Position numbers and translations under genes: made by a program. Under the pieces are notes generated by a model. The model had not been told where the DNA came from. It did no database searches and was given only the letters and a program-made list of their open reading frames with translations. A DNA stretch of 64,000 bases from Macrosoma leucophasiata (Eukaryota; Arthropoda; Insecta; Lepidoptera; Hedylidae): the NCBI GenBank assembly GCA_036365455.1, contig JAWQUS010000010.1, forward strand, positions 13,214,501 through 13,278,500, in the 5' to 3' direction. Of this stretch, positions 56,654-64,000 are shown piece after piece; within the stretch, counting starts at the first letter, position 1, and every line of letters starts with the position of its first letter.

Positions 56654-56750
56654 GGCTTAACATATCCAGGCTCATCGTGCTGGCACCCGCGTGGAGTTGG
56701 TTCCAACCATACAAAACTTTACTTTTCATCTATGAAACCTTAACTATGAT
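56654..56750 (+). pseudogene. Decayed copy 2 of the same exon boundary
   Basis: ACATATCCAGGCTCATCGTG, TGGCACCCGCGTGGAGTTGG and TTCCAACCATACAAAACTTT match the exon end, donor and first intron bases. The frame still reads ISRLIVLAPAWS, close to [11 protein letters not shown] of the real exon. The donor reads GTTGGT. Confidence 0.8.
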
Positions 56751-57014
56751 ATATAACACACGGCCTTCTTAACTTTACTATGAAATACCCTCAAGAGATA
56801 TCTTGAGGGTATTTCAAGTGTAAAAATAGAGTTTTGGATATTTTCTATATTTATATTCAAATCTATCGTGGATTCATTGGAAGTTCTATCTACTGTACCT
56901 TTATCACATTTTAACAGAATTTAACTAAATTCTTTTCCATAAAATACTCAGAAATATGAACAAAATTTTATAATTTCAGTAAAAATCCAGAATTATAAAA
57001 ATATTTTATCAACC

Positions 57015-57110
57015 TTGATCCCGACGACTTGATATCCGGGCCCGTCGCGTCGTGCCAAATGACACCTATATGAATCCAGTTCCATTCATGCTGTCATATT
57101 CCTATACAAC
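57015..57110 (+). pseudogene. Decayed copy 3 of the same exon boundary
   Basis: ATCCCGACGACTTGATATCC, GGGCCCGTCGCGTCGTGCC and CAGTTCCATTCATGCTG correspond to TCCGATGACATGATATCCGG and the following exon and intron sequence. The donor part is deleted. This copy extends slightly further into the exon (CCGACGAC for CCGATGAC). Confidence 0.75.
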
Positions 57111-57252
57111 ATTTCAGTTCATCGAAATCCCTCGGCTCTGAATTGCGAAATTAATACATTGGTATTTTAAATACATTTATATTGCTTATTTTACTTTCTT
57201 ACGCGCTCTTCAGGACTCAGCTTAATCCGGGAGAGTAACAATACTTACTCGG

Positions 57253-57586
57253 TGACATATAGAGCAACACGGGCCACCGACAACGGGCCGCGGCGGACCG
57301 GAGGGGAGTTGCCATTTGCAGGCTTTCCCCTCTGTCAAAGTACAAGACCAAATGGTCCTATGCTTGTCGCCTAGATATTTAAATGTGTGAGTGAAATTGT
57401 TTATGTATTTTGTTAAAGTCAAGGTGTGAGTTTCGTAGTAATAGATGGGTTTTTGTAGTGTGAGTGTGTGTCACACGTATTTCCCCCCGCAAAAAATGAC
57501 AGACTGTTTTGCATCGGTAATAAACGCTATGGCTACTCCCCTCCGGTCCGCCGCGACTGGTGGGCCGAGTTGCTCTATGCGGTGAC
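57253..57586. mobile_element. Inverted-repeat element with about 60-bp ends
   Basis: Left arm 57253-57315 (TGACATATAGAGCAAC, GGCGGACCGGAGGGGAGT) is mirrored by 57529-57586 (ACTCCCCTCCGGTCCGCC, GTTGCTCTATGCGGTGACA), with a few gaps. The G+C-rich arms contrast with the intron. The enclosed 213 bases encode nothing. No flanking duplication is obvious. Two minus-strand open stretches of 66 and 75 codons here are due to the arms. Confidence 0.75.
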
Positions 57587-58094
57587 AAAATACACTTCTG
57601 AAACATTATAACGGCCTTTTAATAGTAAGTTAATTTAAGTTTCTATATTTTTAGTTATTAGTGATATCGTCCGCAAGAATCTTGACATCATATTAAACAA
57701 CTTTAGTTTTTCGACTTTCGAGAATTGATTATTATTCCATAAAAATATCTATGAGAATATGTTTAAATCAAACGCAAACGCTCTTAATATGAATACATTC
57801 TATAAAATATTTATGTATAACTATTGACAGTTTGAACTATGCTTCTTAACCTTGATTTCAAAGTATATAGAAACCACTCATAGTTACATCAAATCTATTT
57901 CATTTCTTCCACTCCAAATGCTACTTTTAATTGCGGTATCTATGACATAGGGGCTGCGCAAGTTTTCATATTGGACTTGCATTAAAAAAAATTACGAGCG
58001 CTCGCATACTTTTTTAAATCTGCAAACTTTAACAATTTTTTACAACGATCCCACAAACATTTATATCTTTTATCTATTTTGAACTATGAATTTT
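57587..58094. other. Intronic DNA, nothing recognised
   Basis: AT-rich; no exon or repeat seen. Confidence 0.45.
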
Positions 58095-58345
58095 ATACTT
58101 GTTGGGGTTAGAGCAGTGTAGGGACTCGAGGGCGTAGGCATTTTGTTTCCAAATGGTAATGTACAGCACTATCGTGTTCCGGTCTGGTGGTAATGTACGG
58201 CCCTGTAATTTCCGGCACAGAGAAATAATACCTTAGACCTCAAGAACGGCAACGCATCTACATTGAAATCTACAGTCATGTAGATTTCAATTCCAATGTA
58301 AACTGTATCTATGCTTGTTTGCCACTTCATAACATAAAAACATGT
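58095..58345 (+). repeat. Family A SINE-like repeat (plus, with deletions)
   Basis: AGCAGTGTAGGGACTCGAGG, GCACTATCGTGTTCCGGTCT, GTACGGCCCTGTAATTTCC and the end TGCTTGTTTGCCACTTC. The region CATTGAAATCTACA...TGTAGATTTCAATTC contains a new inverted repeat (GAAATCTACA/TGTAGATTTC). Confidence 0.8.
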
Positions 58346-59324
58346 AGGCTTACAGCATAAAGCAAGGCATCAATAAAAAAACTAGTTTCATTGTTTATAA
58401 ATTTGTTATTATCAGATTAACCTAAAAGAAGGTTCCATTTCGTATAATGCATATTATATTGTATTCATCTGCTAATAAGACTACATACGTTGTTGTTGTG
58501 TATCATGCTATTAGACGTTATACTAAATTCAAAATTATGTACTCTCAAAAGAAGAAAGGTATGACTCTCTGAGGAGTATGATTTATAGTCATCAATATGA
58601 AAAAGTGACAAGCTGCCTAATACAACGTCTAAAAATGCTACATTTTCAAACCAATATCATACTTCAGCAATATACCACGTTTGTTACCGGGGTCAATGTA
58701 GAGTAGATATTTATGTGGCTATTACGGTGCTACGCAACGATGTGGGCCGGCCGTCGGGTCGCTACGTAGCTTATTTAAACCCTTCATGGCTGTGTCCACG
58801 ACATTCCCTTAACGATATTATGTGTGATATTTGAAACGATTTTTTTACAATATCGACAGCTGCCAACCTCGATACTGGAGATAGAGTTGAATGCAGGGGT
58901 CTCCATCAATGACACGCTCGACTGATTGAACTACATAGGACATTCCAATATCGTCAGATCGCTCGAGGCATCAACTGTGTGATGCAATTATTTTAGCGTT
59001 CGTTTGCCACGAGCGGGAGCTGTCACGCCCGAATGGCGGCGTGGCGGTTGAGCGATATAGCCTACGAGTATCTCGTATTTTTTCTAGTGTTATTGGAGAC
59101 TTCAGATTCAGGTAAAAATAAAAACTTTTATTGCGATACCTTTGTTATCGCCGAGGATTTTGTTGACATTTATAGCAATAATTTAAAAAAAGATTAGAAT
59201 ATTAAATTTTGAGTTTATTCGTTATCTTTTTAATTTCATTTCATGATTGATGTAAAATAAACGTATTTATCTAACCTTTTCAATTTCATATCTGAAACTT
59301 GGAAACAGTAAGGTAAAAAAAATA
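58346..59324. other. Intronic DNA with GC-rich patches
   Basis: Patches at 58735-58775 (GGGCCGGCCGTCGGGTCGCT) and 58990-59055 (CGAGCGGGAGCTGTCACGCC, ATGGCGGCGTGGCGGTTGAG) stand out and could be regulatory. No exon can be supported. Confidence 0.4.
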
Positions 59325-59640
59325 GCGTAACTTCACGCCTGGTGAAGTTACGCTTCACCTTCTTTTCAGATAATCCCCGAAGGGGTAGACAGAGGTAAAC
59401 ACCGACGATTCGCCGGTTACGTTTTGGCCCATATAATAAGTGGCGAGCCTGTTGCCATCTCCGGGCACATTACCAAACTTCGAGGTACTGGAAAATTTCC
59501 AGAAAATGGAAAAATCCCAAAAGAACCAGAGATAAAGGATTTAAAACCGTTATCTCTGATAGCCCCCGACCCGGGAATCGAACCCAGGATCCCCAGCGTA
59601 GTAGTAATGGCCTGCTAACACTAGGCTACTGGGGCAGTCA
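59325..59640 (-). repeat. tRNA-derived SINE, family B (minus)
   Basis: Minus-strand head TAGCCTAGTGTTAGCAGGCC and GGGTTCGATTCCCGGGTCGG (intact B box near 59570-59590), body as in 36783-37083. The tail side has an extra hairpin, AGCGTAACTTCAC and its complement about 59323-59353. Confidence 0.88.
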
Positions 59641-59992
59641 AAAAAATATTAAAAAAATGATTTGATGGTTTTTACTAGCGATGCACTATAGCATCCTAAA
59701 ACGTGTATATGTACCCGGTAAAAAGGCTACTCTTTTCTGTGAGACTTGAACCGTTCACGGTAAATCGTTTCTTGATTGAATTATTGTCTAACATCACAAT
59801 ACGTCCATAAGTATTTCACCGAAGCAATCCTCCGTTTCACTTCGTAGAATGTTTTCCAAAAGAATGTTCCACGGATGTACATTCTGTATACATAAGCGGA
59901 ATAAAAGTAGTACTAATCATCCGTATGTTTATTTTATGTTATGAAACTGAGAAGTCTTTCCTGAAAGATATTACTACCAAATCGGAACACGG
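59641..59992. other. Intronic DNA, nothing recognised
   Basis: No exon, repeat or structure could be supported. Confidence 0.45.
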
Positions 59993-60285
59993 TTTACTGG
60001 TAGTAGAGCTCCAGTGAATGAGCTCGCGGGCGTAGGCACCACCGCATCACCTAATATACTTGCCGCTAAATCGTAGTGTTCAGCACTATCGTGTTCCGGT
60101 CAGGTGGTAATGTACGGCCCTGTAATTTCTGGCACAGTGGCATAACACCTTAGGCCTCAGAAGTGTTAACGCCTCTGCATTTAGACCTCTGATCTTTGTG
60201 TGGATGTCTATAGGCTGCAGTCATCACTCATCATCAATGTGAACTGCATGCTTGTTTTCCACTAACATTACATAAAAAAACGGTA
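59993..60285 (+). repeat. Family A SINE-like repeat (plus, best complete copy)
   Basis: Runs from TTTACTGGTAGTAGAGCTCC to TTACATAAAAAAACG with every landmark of the family: GAGCTCGCGGGCGTAGGCAC, TTGCCGCTAAATCGTAGTGT, CCGGTCAGGTGGTAATGTAC, CACCTTAGGCCTCAGAAGTG, GCTGCAGTCATCACTC and GTGAACTGCATGCTTG. About 290 bases; use it as the reference for the family. Confidence 0.92.
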
Positions 60286-60502
60286 GTAGTTAACACTAAC
60301 ATTTAGAGGAAATATACCTATACGTGTATGCCTTGAAACTCCTTAAATCTTTTTGAAAAATTAGTCATTATCTTAAAACGTAAAATGAATATACGTATAA
60401 TAATATGATTATAATAATAATAATAATAAATACTCTTTATTGTACACATAAGAACAAAAATTTGCAAAAACAATTTTATATATATGCACAATAGGCGGCC
60501 TT

Positions 60503-60517
60503 ATTGCTTAAAGCAAT
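60503..60517 (-). ncRNA. LINE 3'-untranslated hairpin (copy 2)
   Basis: On the minus strand ATTGCT-TTA-AGCAAT forms a perfect 6-bp stem within GGAAGAG...AAGGCCGCC. Stem bases differ from the copy at 31122-31136 but stay paired, and flanking CTGG-AGAG and AAG-CCGCC are shared. This is the pattern of a conserved RNA element used by the reverse transcriptase to recognise its own transcript. Confidence 0.65.
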
Positions 60518-60745
60518 CTCTTCCAGGCGACCTAAATAGAAAAAGAGACATCAATCAATTAAAAGAACAAGGGGTGTACAGACTTAAGAAATAAAAACTA
60601 TTACAATTCAATATATTTCTTAAAATAGCACAAACATATATATTTATATACATATATATATTTATATATATACATATACATAAACCTAAATATATATACA
60701 AGATATGTATTATATAATATATATGCATACATACATAGATAAATA

Positions 60746-60749
<4 letters not shown>

Positions 60750-60794
<45 letters not shown>
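60750..60794. repeat. (TA)n microsatellite in the LINE 3' region
   Basis: About 45 bases of alternating TA, with further TATATA patches from 60640 to 60725. The 75-codon Tyr/Ile-rich frame over it is an artefact. Confidence 0.95.
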
Positions 60795-60797
<3 letters not shown>

Positions 60798-60880
60798 AAA
60801 TTAAGTACCTACCAGACAATAGATACAAGTATATAGTATAAATATTATAAAATACTGCATTCTTACGATCGGATGGCTCA

Positions 60881-63829
60881 TTATATTTCCAAGCTTAAAT
60901 AATAATTATTAAGATGATTTTTAAATGACGCCAATGTCTGAGCTTGGCGTATAGTCAGTGGCAAAGCATTCCACAACTTGACTGCAACGACAGTAAAAGA
61001 TTTTGCACAGAAAGAGGAGGAGTGAGGAGGCATCATAAGACGAAGGTTGTTAGAGGATCGAAGAAAGAGGGAGTTTGATTGAGAAAGGTATTGGAATCGT
61101 TCTTTAAGATATAGAGGATAATGCGGATAAAATAGCAGGCAGTATAGTAGAGAGAGTATGTGTGTATTCCTGCGAAGGTGGATTGGAAGCCACTTGAGCT
61201 GTTTACGAAATTCAGAGATATGGTCATATTTACGTAAACCGAATATGAACCGGATGCAAAGATTTTGGAGTCGCTCAAGTCTGCTTAACTGCTCCTGTGT
61301 TAAGTCAAGATAAGATATGTCAGCGTAGTCTAAGATAGGAAAAAGAATGGATTTAGCAAGCATAACTTTAGTGGCAGTGGGCAAGAAGTTCCTGATCCTG
61401 CGGAGTGAACTGACAGCGGCGAACATCTTCCTACTGACATTACAAATTTGTGTAGACCATGACATATTACTATCCATATGAACTCCTAAATTTTTCACTG
61501 TGTCGCAATAATCTATGCATGTTCCATCAAAGACGATAGGTGGTAAATTGGAGAAATTTATACGTTTTAATAACCAAGAGCTACCAAATATTATAGCTTG
61601 GCTTTTAAGTGGATTGACTTGTAGACCAAAAGTTTTACTCCACTGATAAATTTTAACAAGATCTTCATTAATGAGTTGTATCGCTTTTGGTAATTCTTCA
61701 AGCTTAGTTTGGCAATATATTTGTAGATCGTCTGCATAAAGGTGATAGAGAGAAGTAAGATGAAGGCTAACAGAATGAATAAAAATGGAGAAGAGAAAAG
61801 GAGACAGCACGCCACCTTGTGGAACGCCAGCAACGACATCGCACCAGGCAGAAAACTTATCGTCGAGACGAATGCGTTGTCGGCGTCCAAACAAGTAACT
61901 ATGAAACCACGCAATAACTGTCGGAGATATGTTGAGAGATCGCAGAATGGCCAGCATGATATCAAAATCGACAGTGTTAAAGGCATTACTGAAATCTAGT
62001 AGGACCATCACAGTAACCTGTCGATTTTCCATACCATGCCGGATGTCATCGGTAATTTTGACTAAGGCAGTGGTAGTGCTATGTCCAGGTCGAAAACCGG
62101 ATTGAAAAGGATTAAGGAGGTTAAATTTTAAAAGGAATGAATTAAGTTGTTGATGTATAAGTCGTTCGAGAACTTTGGATAGGAAAGGAAGAATGGAAAT
62201 AGGACGATACTCATTAAAGGATGTCGGGTTAGGTTTTTTAGGCACAGGTATGACAAGACCATCTTTCCAGGCCGATGGAAAAGTACTACTTGAGAGAGAA
62301 TAGTTAAGGACAGAGGTTATGATAGGGCTCAAAATATTCAAAACCGGAAGGATCATTTTTCGGCTAATCATATCACCACCGACTGCGTCAGAGTCAATAG
62401 CAAAAATATTTCTCTCAACATCACGAGCAGTAAATTGTTCAAAGAAAAAAAGTGGACAGTCAGGAGTAGCGGCACGAGACAAAGAAAGTAATGTATGTGC
62501 TTTGAGGCTTCCATCTATAGCAGAGGCTGCCGTGAAATGTGTATTCAGTGAATTGAGATCTAAAATCTGCGACATAGTTTCGGAAGTGTTTCGACTTTTG
62601 CCAACTCCTAGTGACTTTAAAAACCTCCACACCTTAGCAGGGTCTTTGTCAGTAACTGAATTATGAACATGGCGTCGCTGAGCATCCCTACACACCTTAT
62701 TGCAGCGATTTCGTATGGATACATATTTTTCTCGGTTAGTGTCGCTGGGGTTATGTTTATACTTACATTTAGCGTTATTCTTTTTAGTAATCAATGCCTT
62801 AATATCGTTAGTCAACCATGGGGCAGGAAGATGCTTGACGCGGACAGGACGCAAGGGTGCATGAATATCAAAGAGATGCGTGAGCAAGGAATTAAATAGA
62901 TTTATTTTCTCGTCGATATCACGCGCATTATCTATAACTGTCCAATCAATTTTGGATGCATCTTCCCGCAATCGATCATTATCAATGCCACCAAAATTAC
63001 GCTGCATGAAGATTTTGGGCTTAAGCTTAGGGGGACGAATTTTATATGACACATAAATAAGGTCGTGATATGAAAATGCATCAGCTGAACATTGGCCATA
63101 TTTTGCCACATGGTCAAGCGAAGAAACGAAAATTAAGTCTAAAAGCGAAGGAGCACAGTTAGGAAAAAAATGGGTGGCAGAGAGAGGGAGTAAATGCAAA
63201 TTTGCAGAACGTATTATAGATTTAAGTCGATTTGACCGTGTGTCATTTTTAATCAGGCAGGTATTAAAATCACCCATAATAATTGAGTGATCATATTGGG
63301 GTACCAGGTCTTCAAGATTTTTTTCAAGGGAAGAAAAATAATCAGTCGCAAGAGAAGGGCTGTAAAACACACCCAGTAAAAGTTTTGTGTTAGAGAAAAT
63401 AACTTCTATAAAAAGGTTTTCTGAATTATCGCTAGGTTGTGGTGACATATGGATAATAGTGAAGGGAATATGCGCCCGTATGTATATTGCTACACCACCT
63501 CCTCCGCGAGGGGTGCGGTCATTCCTAATCAGATGAAAACCTGGTAATGCGTAATGTGCAGATGGGAGGCTGGGCTTTAGCCATGACTCCGAGACAAGAA
63601 TGGCATGAATGTTTTTATTGTCGAAAGATGTTGACATATCAGTGAAATGGGCAGGAATGCTTTGCGCATTGATGTGAACGGCGTTGAAACTTTTCAAAGA
63701 GTCTGAGAAATTAGAATGGAGAAATTCGTTAAGGGAGGGAAGACTTACAAAACTACCGCTACTTGAACCCGCAGAGGAAGAAAGGGAACAGAAATGATCA
63801 TTTTGGCTATCACTACTTATATCCGACAT
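60881..63829 (-). CDS. LINE ORF2: apurinic endonuclease and reverse transcriptase, uninterrupted
   Basis: A single 982-codon frame on the minus strand. A Ser-rich start leads into the endonuclease: HINAQS (52-57), SESW (80-83), GGGVAIYI, GDFN (186-189), LLDLIF (229-234) and SYHDL (253-257) with the catalytic Asp and His of exonuclease III-type enzymes. The reverse transcriptase follows: EYRPISILPFLSKVLE (about 540-555), FRPGHSTTTAL, LLDFSNAFN (610-618), GVPQGG (668-673) and YADD (698-701). The C-terminal part has LGVHMDSNMSW and LWNALPLTIR. All expected catalytic residues are present. Together these nick the target and copy the RNA into DNA. The family resembles the CR1-group clades known in Lepidoptera; the exact clade needs a tree. 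Length is normal for ORF2. Intactness suggests recent activity. Confidence 0.95.
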   Translation of the reverse strand: MSDISSDSQNDHFCSLSSSAGSSSGSFVSLPSLNEFLHSNFSDSLKSFNAVHINAQSIPAHFTDMSTSFDNKNIHAILVSESWLKPSLPSAHYALPGFHLIRNDRTPRGGGGVAIYIRAHIPFTIIHMSPQPSDNSENLFIEVIFSNTKLLLGVFYSPSLATDYFSSLEKNLEDLVPQYDHSIIMGDFNTCLIKNDTRSNRLKSIIRSANLHLLPLSATHFFPNCAPSLLDLIFVSSLDHVAKYGQCSADAFSYHDLIYVSYKIRPPKLKPKIFMQRNFGGIDNDRLREDASKIDWTVIDNARDIDEKINLFNSLLTHLFDIHAPLRPVRVKHLPAPWLTNDIKALITKKNNAKCKYKHNPSDTNREKYVSIRNRCNKVCRDAQRRHVHNSVTDKDPAKVWRFLKSLGVGKSRNTSETMSQILDLNSLNTHFTAASAIDGSLKAHTLLSLSRAATPDCPLFFFEQFTARDVERNIFAIDSDAVGGDMISRKMILPVLNILSPIITSVLNYSLSSSTFPSAWKDGLVIPVPKKPNPTSFNEYRPISILPFLSKVLERLIHQQLNSFLLKFNLLNPFQSGFRPGHSTTTALVKITDDIRHGMENRQVTVMVLLDFSNAFNTVDFDIMLAILRSLNISPTVIAWFHSYLFGRRQRIRLDDKFSAWCDVVAGVPQGGVLSPFLFSIFIHSVSLHLTSLYHLYADDLQIYCQTKLEELPKAIQLINEDLVKIYQWSKTFGLQVNPLKSQAIIFGSSWLLKRINFSNLPPIVFDGTCIDYCDTVKNLGVHMDSNMSWSTQICNVSRKMFAAVSSLRRIRNFLPTATKVMLAKSILFPILDYADISYLDLTQEQLSRLERLQNLCIRFIFGLRKYDHISEFRKQLKWLPIHLRRNTHILSLLYCLLFYPHYPLYLKERFQYLSQSNSLFLRSSNNLRLMMPPHSSSFCAKSFTVVAVKLWNALPLTIRQAQTLASFKNHLNNYYLSLEI

Positions 63830-64000
63830 TGGTAAGTATACACTATATTATATAATAAATATAATTAAAATAAATAAATATGATATTTAATAATAAATAT
63901 TTTACGAATCGCTAATAAATATATACTAAGGTAAAAAAGTATATATAGTATTTATAAATATACTATGTAATATCTAAAACTAAACTTATACTATACAAAC

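Larger units (their letters stand above)
60415..64000 (-). mobile_element. CR1-group non-LTR retrotransposon (LINE), ORF2 intact, 5' end outside window
   Basis: The element runs right to left. Its 3' end is an (ATT)n tail at 60415-60431 preceded by AATAAA; its 5' part passes the window edge. A 3' untranslated region of about 450 bases holds TA microsatellites (about 60750-60794) and the hairpin at 60503. It lies in the intron after exon 55863, antisense to sif. No ORF1 was found within the window. Confidence 0.9.

Noticed and set aside
56018..60414. Search for the DH-PH domains of sif
   Set aside because: No frame with Dbl-homology motifs and proper splice sites was found; the catalytic half must lie past the window.
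60601..60828. 75-codon Tyr/Ile frame
   Set aside because: Translation of a TA-rich microsatellite.
61033..62999. Several frames of 80-130 codons on both strands within the LINE
   Set aside because: Shadows of the 982-codon ORF2.
1..64000. CRISPR arrays, bacterial operons, rRNA genes
   Set aside because: No regularly spaced identical repeats, no bacterial gene signals; the single 5S-like stretch is a repeat fragment, not a complete gene.

Overview
The window is AT-rich insect DNA, most probably from a moth or butterfly. The reasons are the AT-rich introns, the dense load of short interspersed repeats of types widespread in Lepidoptera, a CR1-group LINE, a mariner element, and TCTG-containing repeats. 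The species cannot be named from the sequence alone.

The only large host gene is a still life (sif)/TIAM-type Rac guanine-nucleotide exchange factor on the + strand. Ten coding exons with consensus splice sites and mutually consistent phases were found: 19198-20115, 30593-30741, 36206-36485, 38202-38333, 43682-43864, 45856-46056, 50032-50256, 51579-51765, 52020-52134 and 55863-56017. Joined, they give about 848 codons covering an N-terminal region with a His12 run, the first PH domain with its coiled-coil extension, the Ras-binding domain and the PDZ domain. The DH-PH catalytic half must lie beyond base 64000. GC-rich islands at about 13.9 kb and 53.1-53.5 kb may be promoters. The second contains a short ATG exon with a good donor whose phase fits the exon at 55863.

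A second probable host gene, intronless and encoding 122 residues (34333-34701), is nested in the third sif intron. It has a linker-histone/winged-helix-like pattern and a basic tail.

The rest is intron and mobile DNA. By region: 1-19 kb has several short-repeat copies, a frameshifted mariner (5576-6829), a tRNA-like hairpin retroposon (16177-16421) and a CCA-rich minisatellite. The 20-30 kb intron has fold-back elements, a 70-bp perfect palindrome and a paralogous pair showing an empty and a filled insertion site. At 31.0-33.2 kb a broken LINE sits inside an element with CCCCC-type inverted ends. At 36.5-37.1 kb a 5S-rRNA-derived segment abuts a tRNA-derived SINE. At 40-42 kb are an RTE tail, a Helitron-like repeat and a local duplication. 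At 56.0-57.1 kb the last sif exon is followed by three decayed copies of its own 3' boundary. At 60.4-64.0 kb lies a LINE with an uninterrupted 982-residue endonuclease/reverse-transcriptase frame, antisense to sif.
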